A stretch of DNA of 64,000 bases from Caulobacter hibisci. Its GTDB lineage: Bacteria; Pseudomonadota; Alphaproteobacteria; Caulobacterales; Caulobacteraceae. The DNA lies in contig NZ_JADWOX010000001.1 of the NCBI RefSeq assembly GCF_016135805.1, positions 186,001 through 250,000 on the forward strand. The letters are read 5' to 3'. Both the position numbers and the translations under genes were made by a program. Under the pieces are notes generated by a model. The model did not search any database and had not been told where the DNA came from. It saw nothing but the letters and a program-made list of their open reading frames with translations. This document shows positions 35,752-42,926 of the stretch, in pieces (position 1 is the stretch's first letter; each line of letters opens with the position of its first letter).

Positions 35752-36141
35752 TCAGGGCGCCGTCGTGTCTTCCGTCGCATAGACCGTCGCCAGCCGGAAA
35801 AGCTCGGCGCGGATCGGCTCGGGGAGGTCGACGGCGGCCTGCATGAACGGGTTGGAATCGCGCAGGGCGGTGAAGCGCGCGATCAGGCTGTCGCCCCCCT
35901 CGGTGGTCGCGTCCAGGCCGTCGAAAAGGGCCGCGATCGGCACGTCGAGCGTGCGGGCCACCTCCACCAGCTTGGAGGCGCTGATCCGGTTTTCGCCGGT
36001 CTCGTACTTCTGCACCTGCTGGAAGGTCAGGCCGATCGCCTTGGCCAGATCTTCCTGCGAAACGCCGGCCGCGCGACGATGGGCGCGGATCAACGCGCCG
36101 ACATGCCTGTCGACTGGATGGGGAATAGGCGAGCCCGCCAT
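35752..36141 (-). CDS. XRE-family transcriptional regulator
   Basis: 129 residues. The N-terminal Cro/CI helix-turn-helix (VGALIRAHRRAAGVSQEDLA... LTFQQVQKYETGENRISAS) fills residues 12-70. The C-terminal helical part ends in LRDSNPFMQAAVDLPEPIRAE-type sequence, probably for oligomerisation or ligand. The recognition region GLTFQQVQKYE is shared exactly with the regulator at 40376, so the two are paralogues. Candidate operators lie upstream at 36212-36236. Confidence 0.92.
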   Translation of the reverse strand: MAGSPIPHPVDRHVGALIRAHRRAAGVSQEDLAKAIGLTFQQVQKYETGENRISASKLVEVARTLDVPIAALFDGLDATTEGGDSLIARFTALRDSNPFMQAAVDLPEPIRAELFRLATVYATEDTTAP

Positions 36142-36211
36142 GACGCCCTCCCGTATACGAAAACCAACATTTCGGGTTTGCCTCGGGAGCGTCGAAAAAA
36201 CAAGAGCTTAA

Positions 36212-36236
36212 CGAACGTCGTTCGGTGGAATATTCC
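36212..36236. promoter_or_regulatory. two adjacent palindromes upstream of the XRE gene
   Basis: CGAACG-T-CGTTCG (36212-36224) and GGAATATTCC (36227-36236), both perfect, 70-95 bp before the XRE start. Candidate autoregulatory operators. Confidence 0.4.
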
Positions 36237-36260
36237 TTACGGTCAAGTTGGCTCGGCGGC

Positions 36261-37163
36261 TCAGGCCGCGAACGCCACCAGGACGCCGTCCGGTATGCCG
36301 TCGCGCCGGATCGTCGCCAAGCTCAGTTCGACCGTGCGCTCGGCCCCGTCCTTGACCAGAAGGGTGACCGGCAGGCGGCTCGGAGCCTCGCCCTGCAGGG
36401 CGCGTTCGACCGCCATGGTCAGGCCGCGACGCTCGGCCGGGCGGACGATGTCGCTGAGGCGGCAGTCGCGTAGCTCGGGTTCGGAAAAGCCCGTCAGGCG
36501 CAGGAAGTCGGCGTCCATGCCGGCCAGCACCCCGCGGATGTTCAGCCGCGCCGTGGCCAGGTCCGGCAGGACGGCGAGGGCGGCCTCCAGGGCCGCGGCG
36601 CGGTCCAGGCGAGCGCGCAGGTCGCGCTCCTCGGTGCGGTTGACGAACAGCGCCGCCACGCCGCCCGGATAGGGGAAGACGCGCACGCCGAAGCTGCGGC
36701 CGGGCTGGACCGTCGATTCGGATTCGAATTCCAGGGTCTCGCCGGTGCGCAGCACGCGACGGAACTGTTCGCCGATCAGGGCCTGGGCGGGGGCGTTGAA
36801 CACCTCGTTCCAGGCCGCGCCCACCAACTGCGAGGCGCTGGCGCCCTTGAGGTCCTCGAACACGGCATTGACGGCGGTGATGCGCAGGTCCGGATCCAGG
36901 GCCACGAACGCCTCGTTCATGTGGCCCAGGATCGCCGAGCGCGCCGTTTCGGCCGTCTGGAGGGCGGAGTCGTTGTCGTAGCCGACGGGCCCCTCTTCAA
37001 ATCCGGCGGCGGCGTAGTGCTCGGCTGAGATCATCACCACGCGTGGACGGCCGTGATGGGTGACGATCACAGGCCCCGATAGAGCCACGTCCTGCCACTG
37101 GCCGAAATTGCGGCTGATTTCCCCCGCGGTCATCCGGGCGGGCGGGATGTCGCGCGACTTCAT
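36261..37163 (-). CDS. Phd-type antitoxin domain fused to two PAS domains
   Basis: 300 residues, ATG with GGAG upstream. Residues 8-52 (MTAGEISRNFGQWQDVALSG... VIVTHHGRPRVVMISAEHYA) have the Phd/YefM antitoxin fold pattern: EaskNF, VxIthhGRp, VhhSxxxY. Two PAS domains follow: about 75-180 (MNEAFVALDPDLRITAVNAV) and about 205-298 (GMDADFLRLTGFSEPELRD). No output enzyme domain and no toxin gene beside it. It may use the Phd part for DNA binding and PAS for sensing. Confidence 0.8.
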   Translation of the reverse strand: MKSRDIPPARMTAGEISRNFGQWQDVALSGPVIVTHHGRPRVVMISAEHYAAAGFEEGPVGYDNDSALQTAETARSAILGHMNEAFVALDPDLRITAVNAVFEDLKGASASQLVGAAWNEVFNAPAQALIGEQFRRVLRTGETLEFESESTVQPGRSFGVRVFPYPGGVAALFVNRTEERDLRARLDRAAALEAALAVLPDLATARLNIRGVLAGMDADFLRLTGFSEPELRDCRLSDIVRPAERRGLTMAVERALQGEAPSRLPVTLLVKDGAERTVELSLATIRRDGIPDGVLVAFAA

Positions 37164-37320
37164 GTCGCTACTCCAGATTTGCGTGGAATCCGGACGCTAC
37201 GCATTCACCGAAACAAACTCTCGGAATGGTTGGTCGGTTGCGCGCTAAAGTTACCGTCGGGCGAGTGAGGGGGCAACGGCGTGCAGGGGGCGGCAGAACG
37301 TCGCAGAGGTTGAGGGTTCC

Positions 37321-37386
37321 ATGTCCGTGAAGTTCATAAAGTACGTATTACCCGCACGAACGAGGAGACAGCCAAGGTCGATCTAA
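37321..37386 (+). CDS. possible 21-residue leader peptide before tadE
   Basis: ATG at 37321 with GAGGG 4 bases before it; peptide MSVKFIKYVLPARTRRQPRS plus Ile, strongly basic. It ends 36 bp before tadE, just upstream of the hairpin that masks the tadE ribosome site. Could be a regulatory upstream ORF; may be chance. Confidence 0.25.
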   Translation: MSVKFIKYVLPARTRRQPRSI

Positions 37387-37390
37387 TCTT

Positions 37391-37418
37391 GCCTCACAAC
37401 CAGAAGGGCGTGTGAGGC
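37391..37418 (+). promoter_or_regulatory. hairpin covering the tadE ribosome-binding site
   Basis: GCCTCACA (37391-37398) pairs perfectly with TGTGAGGC (37411-37418). The TGAGG that should be the Shine-Dalgarno for ATG 37423 is inside the stem, so folding would limit translation. Confidence 0.45.
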
Positions 37419-37422
37419 GCGT

Positions 37423-37848
37423 ATGAGGAAACATCGTTCGCTTTCGAAGTTCGGCGCCGACCGGCAAGGAACCGCCCTTGTCGAGTTCGCCCTGGTCGTC
37501 CCGATGCTGCTGGTCCTGGTGGTCGGCATGCTCGGCTGGGGCGCCTACTTCTGGATGGCCCATTCGGTGCAGCAGGTGGCCAATGACGCCGCCCGGGCGG
37601 CCGTGGCCGGCCTCAACACCGCCGAGCGCAGCCAACTGGCCAGCGAAGCGGCCGCCGCGGGCGTCGTCGACTATGCCGGGCTCGATCCCACCAAGCTGAA
37701 GACCACGGTCTCGGACCGCGGCGACCGGGCGGTGGTCTCGGTCGCCTACGACGCTTCCAACAGCCCGATCTTCGCCTTCGCCAGCATCACGCCCATGCCG
37801 TCCAGCCTGATCACCCGCCAGGCCTCGGTGCGTCTCGGAGGCTATTGA
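37423..37848 (+). CDS. tadE: TadE-like pilus assembly protein
   Basis: 141 residues. A short basic N-terminus, then DRQGTALVEFALVVPMLLVLVVG, the TadE/pseudopilin-like cleavage and helix motif (Glu at +5), and a small periplasmic domain. Minor pilin-like protein of Tad/Flp systems. It forms a pair with tadG 3 bp downstream. No tad ATPase, pilin or prepilin peptidase gene is in the window, so the pair may serve a pilus encoded elsewhere or a separate surface function. Confidence 0.9.
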   Translation: MRKHRSLSKFGADRQGTALVEFALVVPMLLVLVVGMLGWGAYFWMAHSVQQVANDAARAAVAGLNTAERSQLASEAAAAGVVDYAGLDPTKLKTTVSDRGDRAVVSVAYDASNSPIFAFASITPMPSSLITRQASVRLGGY

Positions 37849-37851
37849 GCG

Positions 37852-39495
37852 ATGCGCAACTGGCTTTCGAATGAGCGCGGCGGCGTGGCGATCTTCGCCG
37901 CGGCGGCCCTGACCGGCGGCGTCGGCCTGGCGGCCCTGGCCGTCGACCTGGGCTCGGTCTATCTGCAGTCGCGGCGCCTGCAGGGCGTCGCCGACCTGGC
38001 GGCCCTTTCCGCGGCCGCCGACCTGACTCGCGCCGACCGCGCGGCCAACGCCACGGTCGAGGTCAATCCGGTCGGCGGGACGGTGGCGGTGAAGGTGGCC
38101 AAGGGCCGCTACGACGCCCAGCAGGCGGCCCCGCCGCAGCGCTTCCAGGCCGGCGAGAACGGCGCCGACGCCGCCCGCGTCACCGTGGAAGGCCAGGTCG
38201 ACCTGTTCTTCGCTCAGGCCCTGCTGGGCAAGCCGAGCATTCCGATCCGTCGGCAGGCCACCGCCGCCCGCGCAGACCTGGCCAGCTTCTCGATCGGCAC
38301 GCGCCTAGCCAGTCTGGACGGCGGCGTCGCCAACGCCCTGCTCAGCGGCCTGACGGGCAGCTCGGTGAACCTGTCGGTGATGGACTACCAGTCCCTGGTC
38401 GACGCGGATGTCGAGCTGTTCGGCTATCTCGACGCCCTCGACACCAAGTTGGGGATCCAGGCGGCCAGCTACGATGATTTGCTGAAGACCAACGTCAAGA
38501 CCAGCAAGGCCCTGTCGGTGCTGTCCGACGTGCTCTCGACGGAGGGGAAGACCCGCGCCGCCGGGGCCGCCAAGGTTCTGGCCTCGGCCACCGCCGCCAA
38601 CCAGACCGTCAAGCTCAGCGCCCTGATAGATCCGGGCCCCTATGGTCGCCAGGACCGGGTCGCCGGCGGGGCTGGCGCAGCGATCGGCATCGACGCCATG
38701 CTGCTGGCCAACGCCATGCTGACGCTGAGCAACGGCTCCCGACAGGTGCAGCTGGACCTCGGCAGCGCCGTGCCGGGCCTGGCCGACGTCGACGGCTGGC
38801 TGGCGATCGGCGAGCCGATGAACAGCACGCCGTTCATGACCGTCACCCAGGACAAGTCCGTCGTCGTTCGCACGGCCCAGGCGCGGCTCTATGTCGAGGC
38901 CAAGTTGCTCGGCTCCGGCCTTCTGGCTGGCGCGGCCCAGGTCAAGGTCCCGCTGCTGGTCGAACTGGCCTCGGGCGAGGCCAAGCTGGCGGCGCTGGAC
39001 TGCGCGACCCGCACCACCACCCTGGCGGTCAAGCCCAGCGTCGGCTCGCTGACCATCGGCCAGATCGACACCGGCAAGCTGTCGGACTTCAAGCAGGCGC
39101 TCAGCCCGTCCAAGGCCCGCATCGTCCAGGCGCCGCTGTTCACGGTGGACGGCGCGTCGAAGGTGGACCTGGGCGGCGGATCGTTCCGCAACGTGGTGTT
39201 CAGCAACGCCGACGTGAAGGCCGGCACGGTCAAGACGGTGAAGACCAACGACCTGGCCGGCACGACCGTGGCCACCCTGGTCACCGGCTTGACGCTCGAT
39301 GTCGAGCTGCTGGGCCTGCAGCTGGGGCTGGGCAAGTCGGCGGTGCTGACCGCCCTGACGCCGGTGCTGTCGGCCGCGGCCGCGCCGCTCGATCAGGTGA
39401 TCAACAGCCTGACCGGCCTGCTGGGCGTGGGCCTGGGCGAGGCCGACGTCCGCACCAACGGCATGCGCTGCGGCGCCCCGGCCCTCGTGGCCTGA
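37852..39495 (+). CDS. TadG-like pilus assembly protein
   Basis: 547 residues. The N-terminal ERGGVAIFAAAALTGGVGLA helix is followed by AVDLGSVYLQSRRLQGVADLAALSAA, the typical Tad-like region (DUF2134/TadG). A long Ala/Leu/Val-rich C-terminal part with many LTGLxxxVxLxxL segments follows (residues 150-540). Exported and anchored by one helix. Co-transcribed with tadE. Confidence 0.87.
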   Translation: MRNWLSNERGGVAIFAAAALTGGVGLAALAVDLGSVYLQSRRLQGVADLAALSAAADLTRADRAANATVEVNPVGGTVAVKVAKGRYDAQQAAPPQRFQAGENGADAARVTVEGQVDLFFAQALLGKPSIPIRRQATAARADLASFSIGTRLASLDGGVANALLSGLTGSSVNLSVMDYQSLVDADVELFGYLDALDTKLGIQAASYDDLLKTNVKTSKALSVLSDVLSTEGKTRAAGAAKVLASATAANQTVKLSALIDPGPYGRQDRVAGGAGAAIGIDAMLLANAMLTLSNGSRQVQLDLGSAVPGLADVDGWLAIGEPMNSTPFMTVTQDKSVVVRTAQARLYVEAKLLGSGLLAGAAQVKVPLLVELASGEAKLAALDCATRTTTLAVKPSVGSLTIGQIDTGKLSDFKQALSPSKARIVQAPLFTVDGASKVDLGGGSFRNVVFSNADVKAGTVKTVKTNDLAGTTVATLVTGLTLDVELLGLQLGLGKSAVLTALTPVLSAAAAPLDQVINSLTGLLGVGLGEADVRTNGMRCGAPALVA

Positions 39496-39533
39496 CGATC
39501 TTCAACCCCAAGCCAGGAAAGCACAGTTCCATC

Positions 39534-39857
39534 ATGTCCATGCAGTCGATCCAGGCGCAGTCTTGGCCGGGGCTCGGGACCGCGTCCGAGGACTTCCCGA
39601 CGCGATCCTTCGGCTGCCGCGGCGCCTCGGCGGCCGAACGGGCCGAACCCTCGCTGCTGCACTCGACCTTCCAGCCGCCCAGCATCCGCGCGCGCCTGCA
39701 GGTCCTTTGCGCCCTATACGCCCACACCGCCTCGCCCGCGCGACGGTTGGAGCTGCTCGACAGCCTGGAGGGCCAGGTCCTGGAGCTGGCGCACTTGATG
39801 GCGATCGACCTCCTGGGCAACGGCTGGCGGCCGGACGGCGAGCGCGACCCGGCCTGA
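39534..39857 (+). CDS. hypothetical protein
   Basis: 107 residues, no signal peptide or transmembrane segment. The N-terminal half is Ser/Ala/Pro-rich and probably disordered. The C-terminal half (RARLQVLCALYAHTASPARR... LDSLEGQVLELAHLMAID) is amphipathic helix. 38 bp after the tadG gene on the same strand, probably the same operon. I do not recognise a family; frames on the other strand are poorer. Confidence 0.55.
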   Translation: MSMQSIQAQSWPGLGTASEDFPTRSFGCRGASAAERAEPSLLHSTFQPPSIRARLQVLCALYAHTASPARRLELLDSLEGQVLELAHLMAIDLLGNGWRPDGERDPA

Positions 39858-39940
39858 TCCGCGCGGCCGGATTTTAGGTAAATCTTCGAAAAACCTTCAC
39901 AACAGACGGCCGATTAACCGCGCCGTGCGTTCTTCAGGTC

Positions 39941-40294
39941 ATGTCTATGTTCGATTCACGTTCGGGGGCCGAGCGGCGCACGTCGCCGCGCCTGTCCACG
40001 AACCGGTCGGGCAAGCTGTTGTGCGGCGCCTTCGCCTGGGACTGCGTGATCCGCGACGTCTCCGACGGCGGGGCCCGGGTGCAGATGCTGGCGGGATCCT
40101 CGCCCCCGGTCAGCGCCCAACTGGTCGACCTGGTCGGCGGCCTCGCCCATGACGTGAAGGTGGCCTGGCGCAAGGATCGGGAACTGGGCCTGATCTTCCT
40201 GCGCAGCACCGACCTGCGAGGCCTGGCCCCGGCGGGGGTGCAGACGGCCAAGCGCATCTGGGCGGCCGCCCAGAGCCGCGCCGACGCAGGCTGA
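39941..40294 (+). CDS. PilZ-domain protein
   Basis: 117 residues. The c-di-GMP signature is complete: ERRTSPR (RxxxR) at about residue 11 and DVSDGGARV (D/NxSxxG) about 30 residues later, followed by a beta-barrel with VKVAWRKDRELGLIFL. A PilZ domain alone acts as a c-di-GMP sensor that binds a partner. Its place after TadE/TadG suggests control of surface attachment or motility (inference). Confidence 0.92.
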   Translation: MSMFDSRSGAERRTSPRLSTNRSGKLLCGAFAWDCVIRDVSDGGARVQMLAGSSPPVSAQLVDLVGGLAHDVKVAWRKDRELGLIFLRSTDLRGLAPAGVQTAKRIWAAAQSRADAG

Positions 40295-40311
40295 GCCCCC
40301 TCTGAGACAGG

Positions 40312-40346
40312 CAAAGAAAAAGCCTCGCCTGGCGGGAGGCGAGGCT
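40312..40346 (-). terminator. rho-independent terminator of the XRE gene
   Basis: Stem AGCCTCGCC / GGCGAGGCT with a T-rich run (TTTTTCTTTG) in the minus direction. It may also end the PilZ transcript. Confidence 0.85.
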
Positions 40347-40375
40347 CTTCTAAGCGTACTCGATGATCCGTGGGA

Positions 40376-40807
40376 TCAGGCGTCGGCCCGGGCGGCTTCC
40401 TCGGCCATGGCGCGGACGAGGTCCAGCACTTGGCGACGTACGCGGCCGCGGTTGATCTTCGGGAACACCTCGGCCAGTTCCAGGCCTTCCGGCGTGGTCA
40501 GGAATTCCTGAACAACGCGTTCGGCGTGGTGACCGACTTCGTCCTCTTCGGCGCCGTTCATCGGATCGGCCAGGCCGTCGAAGAAGAAGGACACCGGCAC
40601 CTGCAGGGTGCGGGCGATTTCATACAGTTTCGAAGCGCTGACGCGGTTGGCTCCGCGCTCATACTTCTGGACCTGCTGGAAGGTCAGGCCCAGGGAATCA
40701 GCCAGTTGCTCCTGGCTCACGCCGAGGAGTTTGCGACGCATACGGACTCGACCGCCGACGTGCAGATCGACCGGATTGGGTCGCCGGCCTTCGGTTTCTT
40801 CACTCAA
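40376..40807 (-). CDS. XRE-family transcriptional regulator
   Basis: 143 residues from TTG at 40807, preferred because GGAGG lies 8 bases before it; an in-frame TTG at 40822 would overlap that site. HTH (GGRVRMRRKLLGVSQEQLAD... LTFQQVQKYERGANRVSAS) at residues 18-75, then helical C-terminus (EFLTTPEGLELAEVFPKI). Paralogue of the regulator at 35752. It lies 111 bp downstream of luxI in the same direction, so it may share its transcript. Confidence 0.92.
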   Translation of the reverse strand: MSEETEGRRPNPVDLHVGGRVRMRRKLLGVSQEQLADSLGLTFQQVQKYERGANRVSASKLYEIARTLQVPVSFFFDGLADPMNGAEEDEVGHHAERVVQEFLTTPEGLELAEVFPKINRGRVRRQVLDLVRAMAEEAARADA

Positions 40808-40918
40808 CTTTTTCGCCTCCAACGGTTGTTTGTGTAAAATGACACGACCGGGGCGTTGGCGAAAGTCGAGCTTGGCCAGGTGCGGCGCTACGTCGCTGAG
40901 GTGGAGTTTAAGACTCCC

Positions 40919-41740
40919 CTAAGCGTTAAGCTGAAACTCCGGTTTCTGGCCGCGATCGCTCCAAATCCTCCGAGCCTTGCCGCTGGCGTCGTGCAGACGG
41001 AAAAGCGCTTCGGCGGAAAGGGTTTCGTCGCGCTCCGAACCCGGAAGAATCTGAGGCGTCATCGCCCGCAGCACCTGGCGCTGCACCGCGGCCAGGTCGC
41101 CGAAGGCCCGCAGGTCTTGTTCGTCGACGTGATAGCCGATGGTCGATTCGATGGCGATCGATTCGCGAACCCTGTGAAGCAATTCTCGCGACAGGAGAAT
41201 TTCCGAGCCGGCGACGACGCCGTACTCGTAGGGACGCGGCAGACCGACCAGGCGCGTGTCGATCGGCGAGTTCATGATGCCCGGATAGAGCGCCATGTCG
41301 ATCATGCCGACGAAGCGGCTGATGTTGTTGACCAGCGCCAGTTCCATCGCCGCGGCCCAGGCCTCGAACACCCGGGCGCCGCGACCCGGACCCTTCTTGG
41401 CGCGATAGGCCTCGGTGGTGAAGAGCCGGCTGGCTTCCCAGACGTCGGCGCCCTTCTTGGGCAGTTCGCCCGGGGCGATCAGGTGGGCGAACTTGTCGGC
41501 CAGCATGCAGCGGTCGTCGGTGGGCCGCAGGCGCAGGCCGACCTCGAGCTGCATGTCGTCGTCGAAGCCGAGCAGGTAGATGGCGCGCGCGTCGTCGTAG
41601 TCGTCGACCTCGCCGCCGTCGAGCACGACCAGGTCGACCCAGCCGTTCTTCTCGACGCATTGCTTGCGGCGTTCTTCGTGCATGGCCCAAAGCTGGGGGC
41701 CGTAGAGGTGACGGTTTTCGCAGGTGATGATGTGGATCAT
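40919..41740 (-). CDS. LuxI-family acyl-homoserine-lactone synthase
   Basis: 273 residues. Conserved LuxI residues: the R-x-n-W block ending in KNGWVDL, GEVDDYDDARAIYLL (the E-x-D-x-x-D site), LRLRPTDD (Arg) and VWEASRL (Glu, Arg). The usual Phe before the Trp is Cys here. It makes acyl-homoserine lactone from SAM and an acyl carrier. It is about 70 residues longer than LuxI, mostly at the C-terminus. luxR lies upstream, same strand, with a 289-bp gap that holds a dyad. Confidence 0.87.
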   Translation of the reverse strand: MIHIITCENRHLYGPQLWAMHEERRKQCVEKNGWVDLVVLDGGEVDDYDDARAIYLLGFDDDMQLEVGLRLRPTDDRCMLADKFAHLIAPGELPKKGADVWEASRLFTTEAYRAKKGPGRGARVFEAWAAAMELALVNNISRFVGMIDMALYPGIMNSPIDTRLVGLPRPYEYGVVAGSEILLSRELLHRVRESIAIESTIGYHVDEQDLRAFGDLAAVQRQVLRAMTPQILPGSERDETLSAEALFRLHDASGKARRIWSDRGQKPEFQLNA

Positions 41741-41795
41741 GGCTGTCCCCCGTTCTGGACAGCTGCATTAGGCGACATGATCCGCCCAATCGCCG

Positions 41796-41813
41796 ATAGG
41801 CCAAACGGCCTAT
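41796..41813. promoter_or_regulatory. lux-box-like dyad upstream of luxI
   Basis: ATAGGCC-AAAC-GGCCTAT, a perfect 18-bp inverted repeat 56 bp before the luxI ATG, where a LuxR dimer would sit next to the -35. The rest of the gap has a shorter dyad GTGCGC-TG-GCGCAC at 41869-41882. Confidence 0.5.
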
Positions 41814-42029
41814 ACGCGCGCCGCCTCAATCCGTGAGGCCATTTCAGATTATCGGGGGTAAGGCATCTGTGCGCTGGCGCACACCCTGGCGGAAAAGGGT
41901 TTGGTGGAGCAAGCCCACACACGCGCCAAGCGATATGTCGAAGACCTAACAGATCATCGAGTGATATTCAAGGTTGTGTAATTTCACGTACCGACGTTAT
42001 GCGCGCAATGCGTGCAGTCGATCGGACTT

Positions 42030-42764
42030 TCAGCTGGCCTTCAGCAGGCCCAACTCACCGGCCTTCATCACCGCTTCCTGCCGCTTGACGACGCCCAGGC
42101 GCTTCTTGGCCGCCTCGATGTGGTGATGGACGGTGCGCGGCGAGAGCTCGAGGATCGCCCCGATCTCCCAGTCGGTCTTGCCGCGGCTGGCCCAATAGAG
42201 GCATTGGGCCTGGCGCTCGGAGATCACCCCGTAGTCGGGATTGTCGTCCTGCAGCTCCCAGTGCTTGAGCATGATGGTGCCAAACACCGTGGCCAGGCTT
42301 TCGACCACGGCGCGGTCGGCTGGATCGATGTCAGGCGTGTTCGCGGCGGTCGACATGCGGATCAGCACCTCGTGGCCGGCCGGGCCGAACACGCGCACGA
42401 CGTAGCCGTCGTTCATGCCGAACTCCGAGGCCTCGCCCCACATGGCGTGGGCGCGCTGGTCGCCCAGGGGCTTGGCGTCGCTCCAGGCGAACGACTTGCT
42501 CGATTTCAGCAGCAGCTTAACGCAGGGGTCATGGACGACGTAGCGTTCGCCCCAATAGCGGCTGTCCCAGGCGTCGAAGTCCTGGCGCGACAGAGCCGGC
42601 GGTTCCTTGCCGTAGCGCTCGGCGTTGACCAGGGTGGCGGCGAAGCGATCGTAGCCGAACGCGGCCAGGGCGCGACCGAAGTGGTCCTCGACCTCGCTTG
42701 GCGCGCCGTAGTGCGGCGCCTTGCTCAGGAAATCCCAGGCCTGCTGTTCGGCCGAATTCAACAC
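42030..42764 (-). CDS. LuxR-family regulator with autoinducer-binding domain
   Basis: 244 residues from GTG at 42764 (GGGAGG 9 bases upstream). Autoinducer domain at residues 10-165, with DAWDSRYWGERYVVHDPCVK and FAWSDA, the W/Y/D ligand-pocket signature. C-terminal LuxR HTH at about 180-240: ISERQAQCLYWASRGKTDWE, LELSPRTVHHHIEAAKKRLG. It should sense the product of the LuxI gene just downstream and control it. Candidate dyads lie before both genes. Confidence 0.92.
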   Translation of the reverse strand: MLNSAEQQAWDFLSKAPHYGAPSEVEDHFGRALAAFGYDRFAATLVNAERYGKEPPALSRQDFDAWDSRYWGERYVVHDPCVKLLLKSSKSFAWSDAKPLGDQRAHAMWGEASEFGMNDGYVVRVFGPAGHEVLIRMSTAANTPDIDPADRAVVESLATVFGTIMLKHWELQDDNPDYGVISERQAQCLYWASRGKTDWEIGAILELSPRTVHHHIEAAKKRLGVVKRQEAVMKAGELGLLKAS

Positions 42765-42849
42765 GCGCTCGCGCCTCCCGCTCCATGAACAACTTAGAGC
42801 TACTTTGGCGCGTATGCCAGTGGCGGGCGGCGATCTGTCGCGGGCTCTA

Positions 42850-42867
42850 CTCAAGACAAATCTTGAG
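42850..42867. promoter_or_regulatory. dyad operator candidate upstream of luxR
   Basis: CTCAAGA-CAAA-TCTTGAG, a perfect 18-bp inverted repeat 86 bp before the luxR start. On the minus strand it lies between TTGTCT and TAGAGC, which have -35/-10 spacing. Same 7-4-7 geometry as the luxI dyad but different arms. Confidence 0.4.
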
Positions 42868-42926
42868 ACAACTTCTAGTGAATCTGCAACCGTAAAAGTT
42901 GTGACCCTCGAAGTCTTGGCGGGCGA

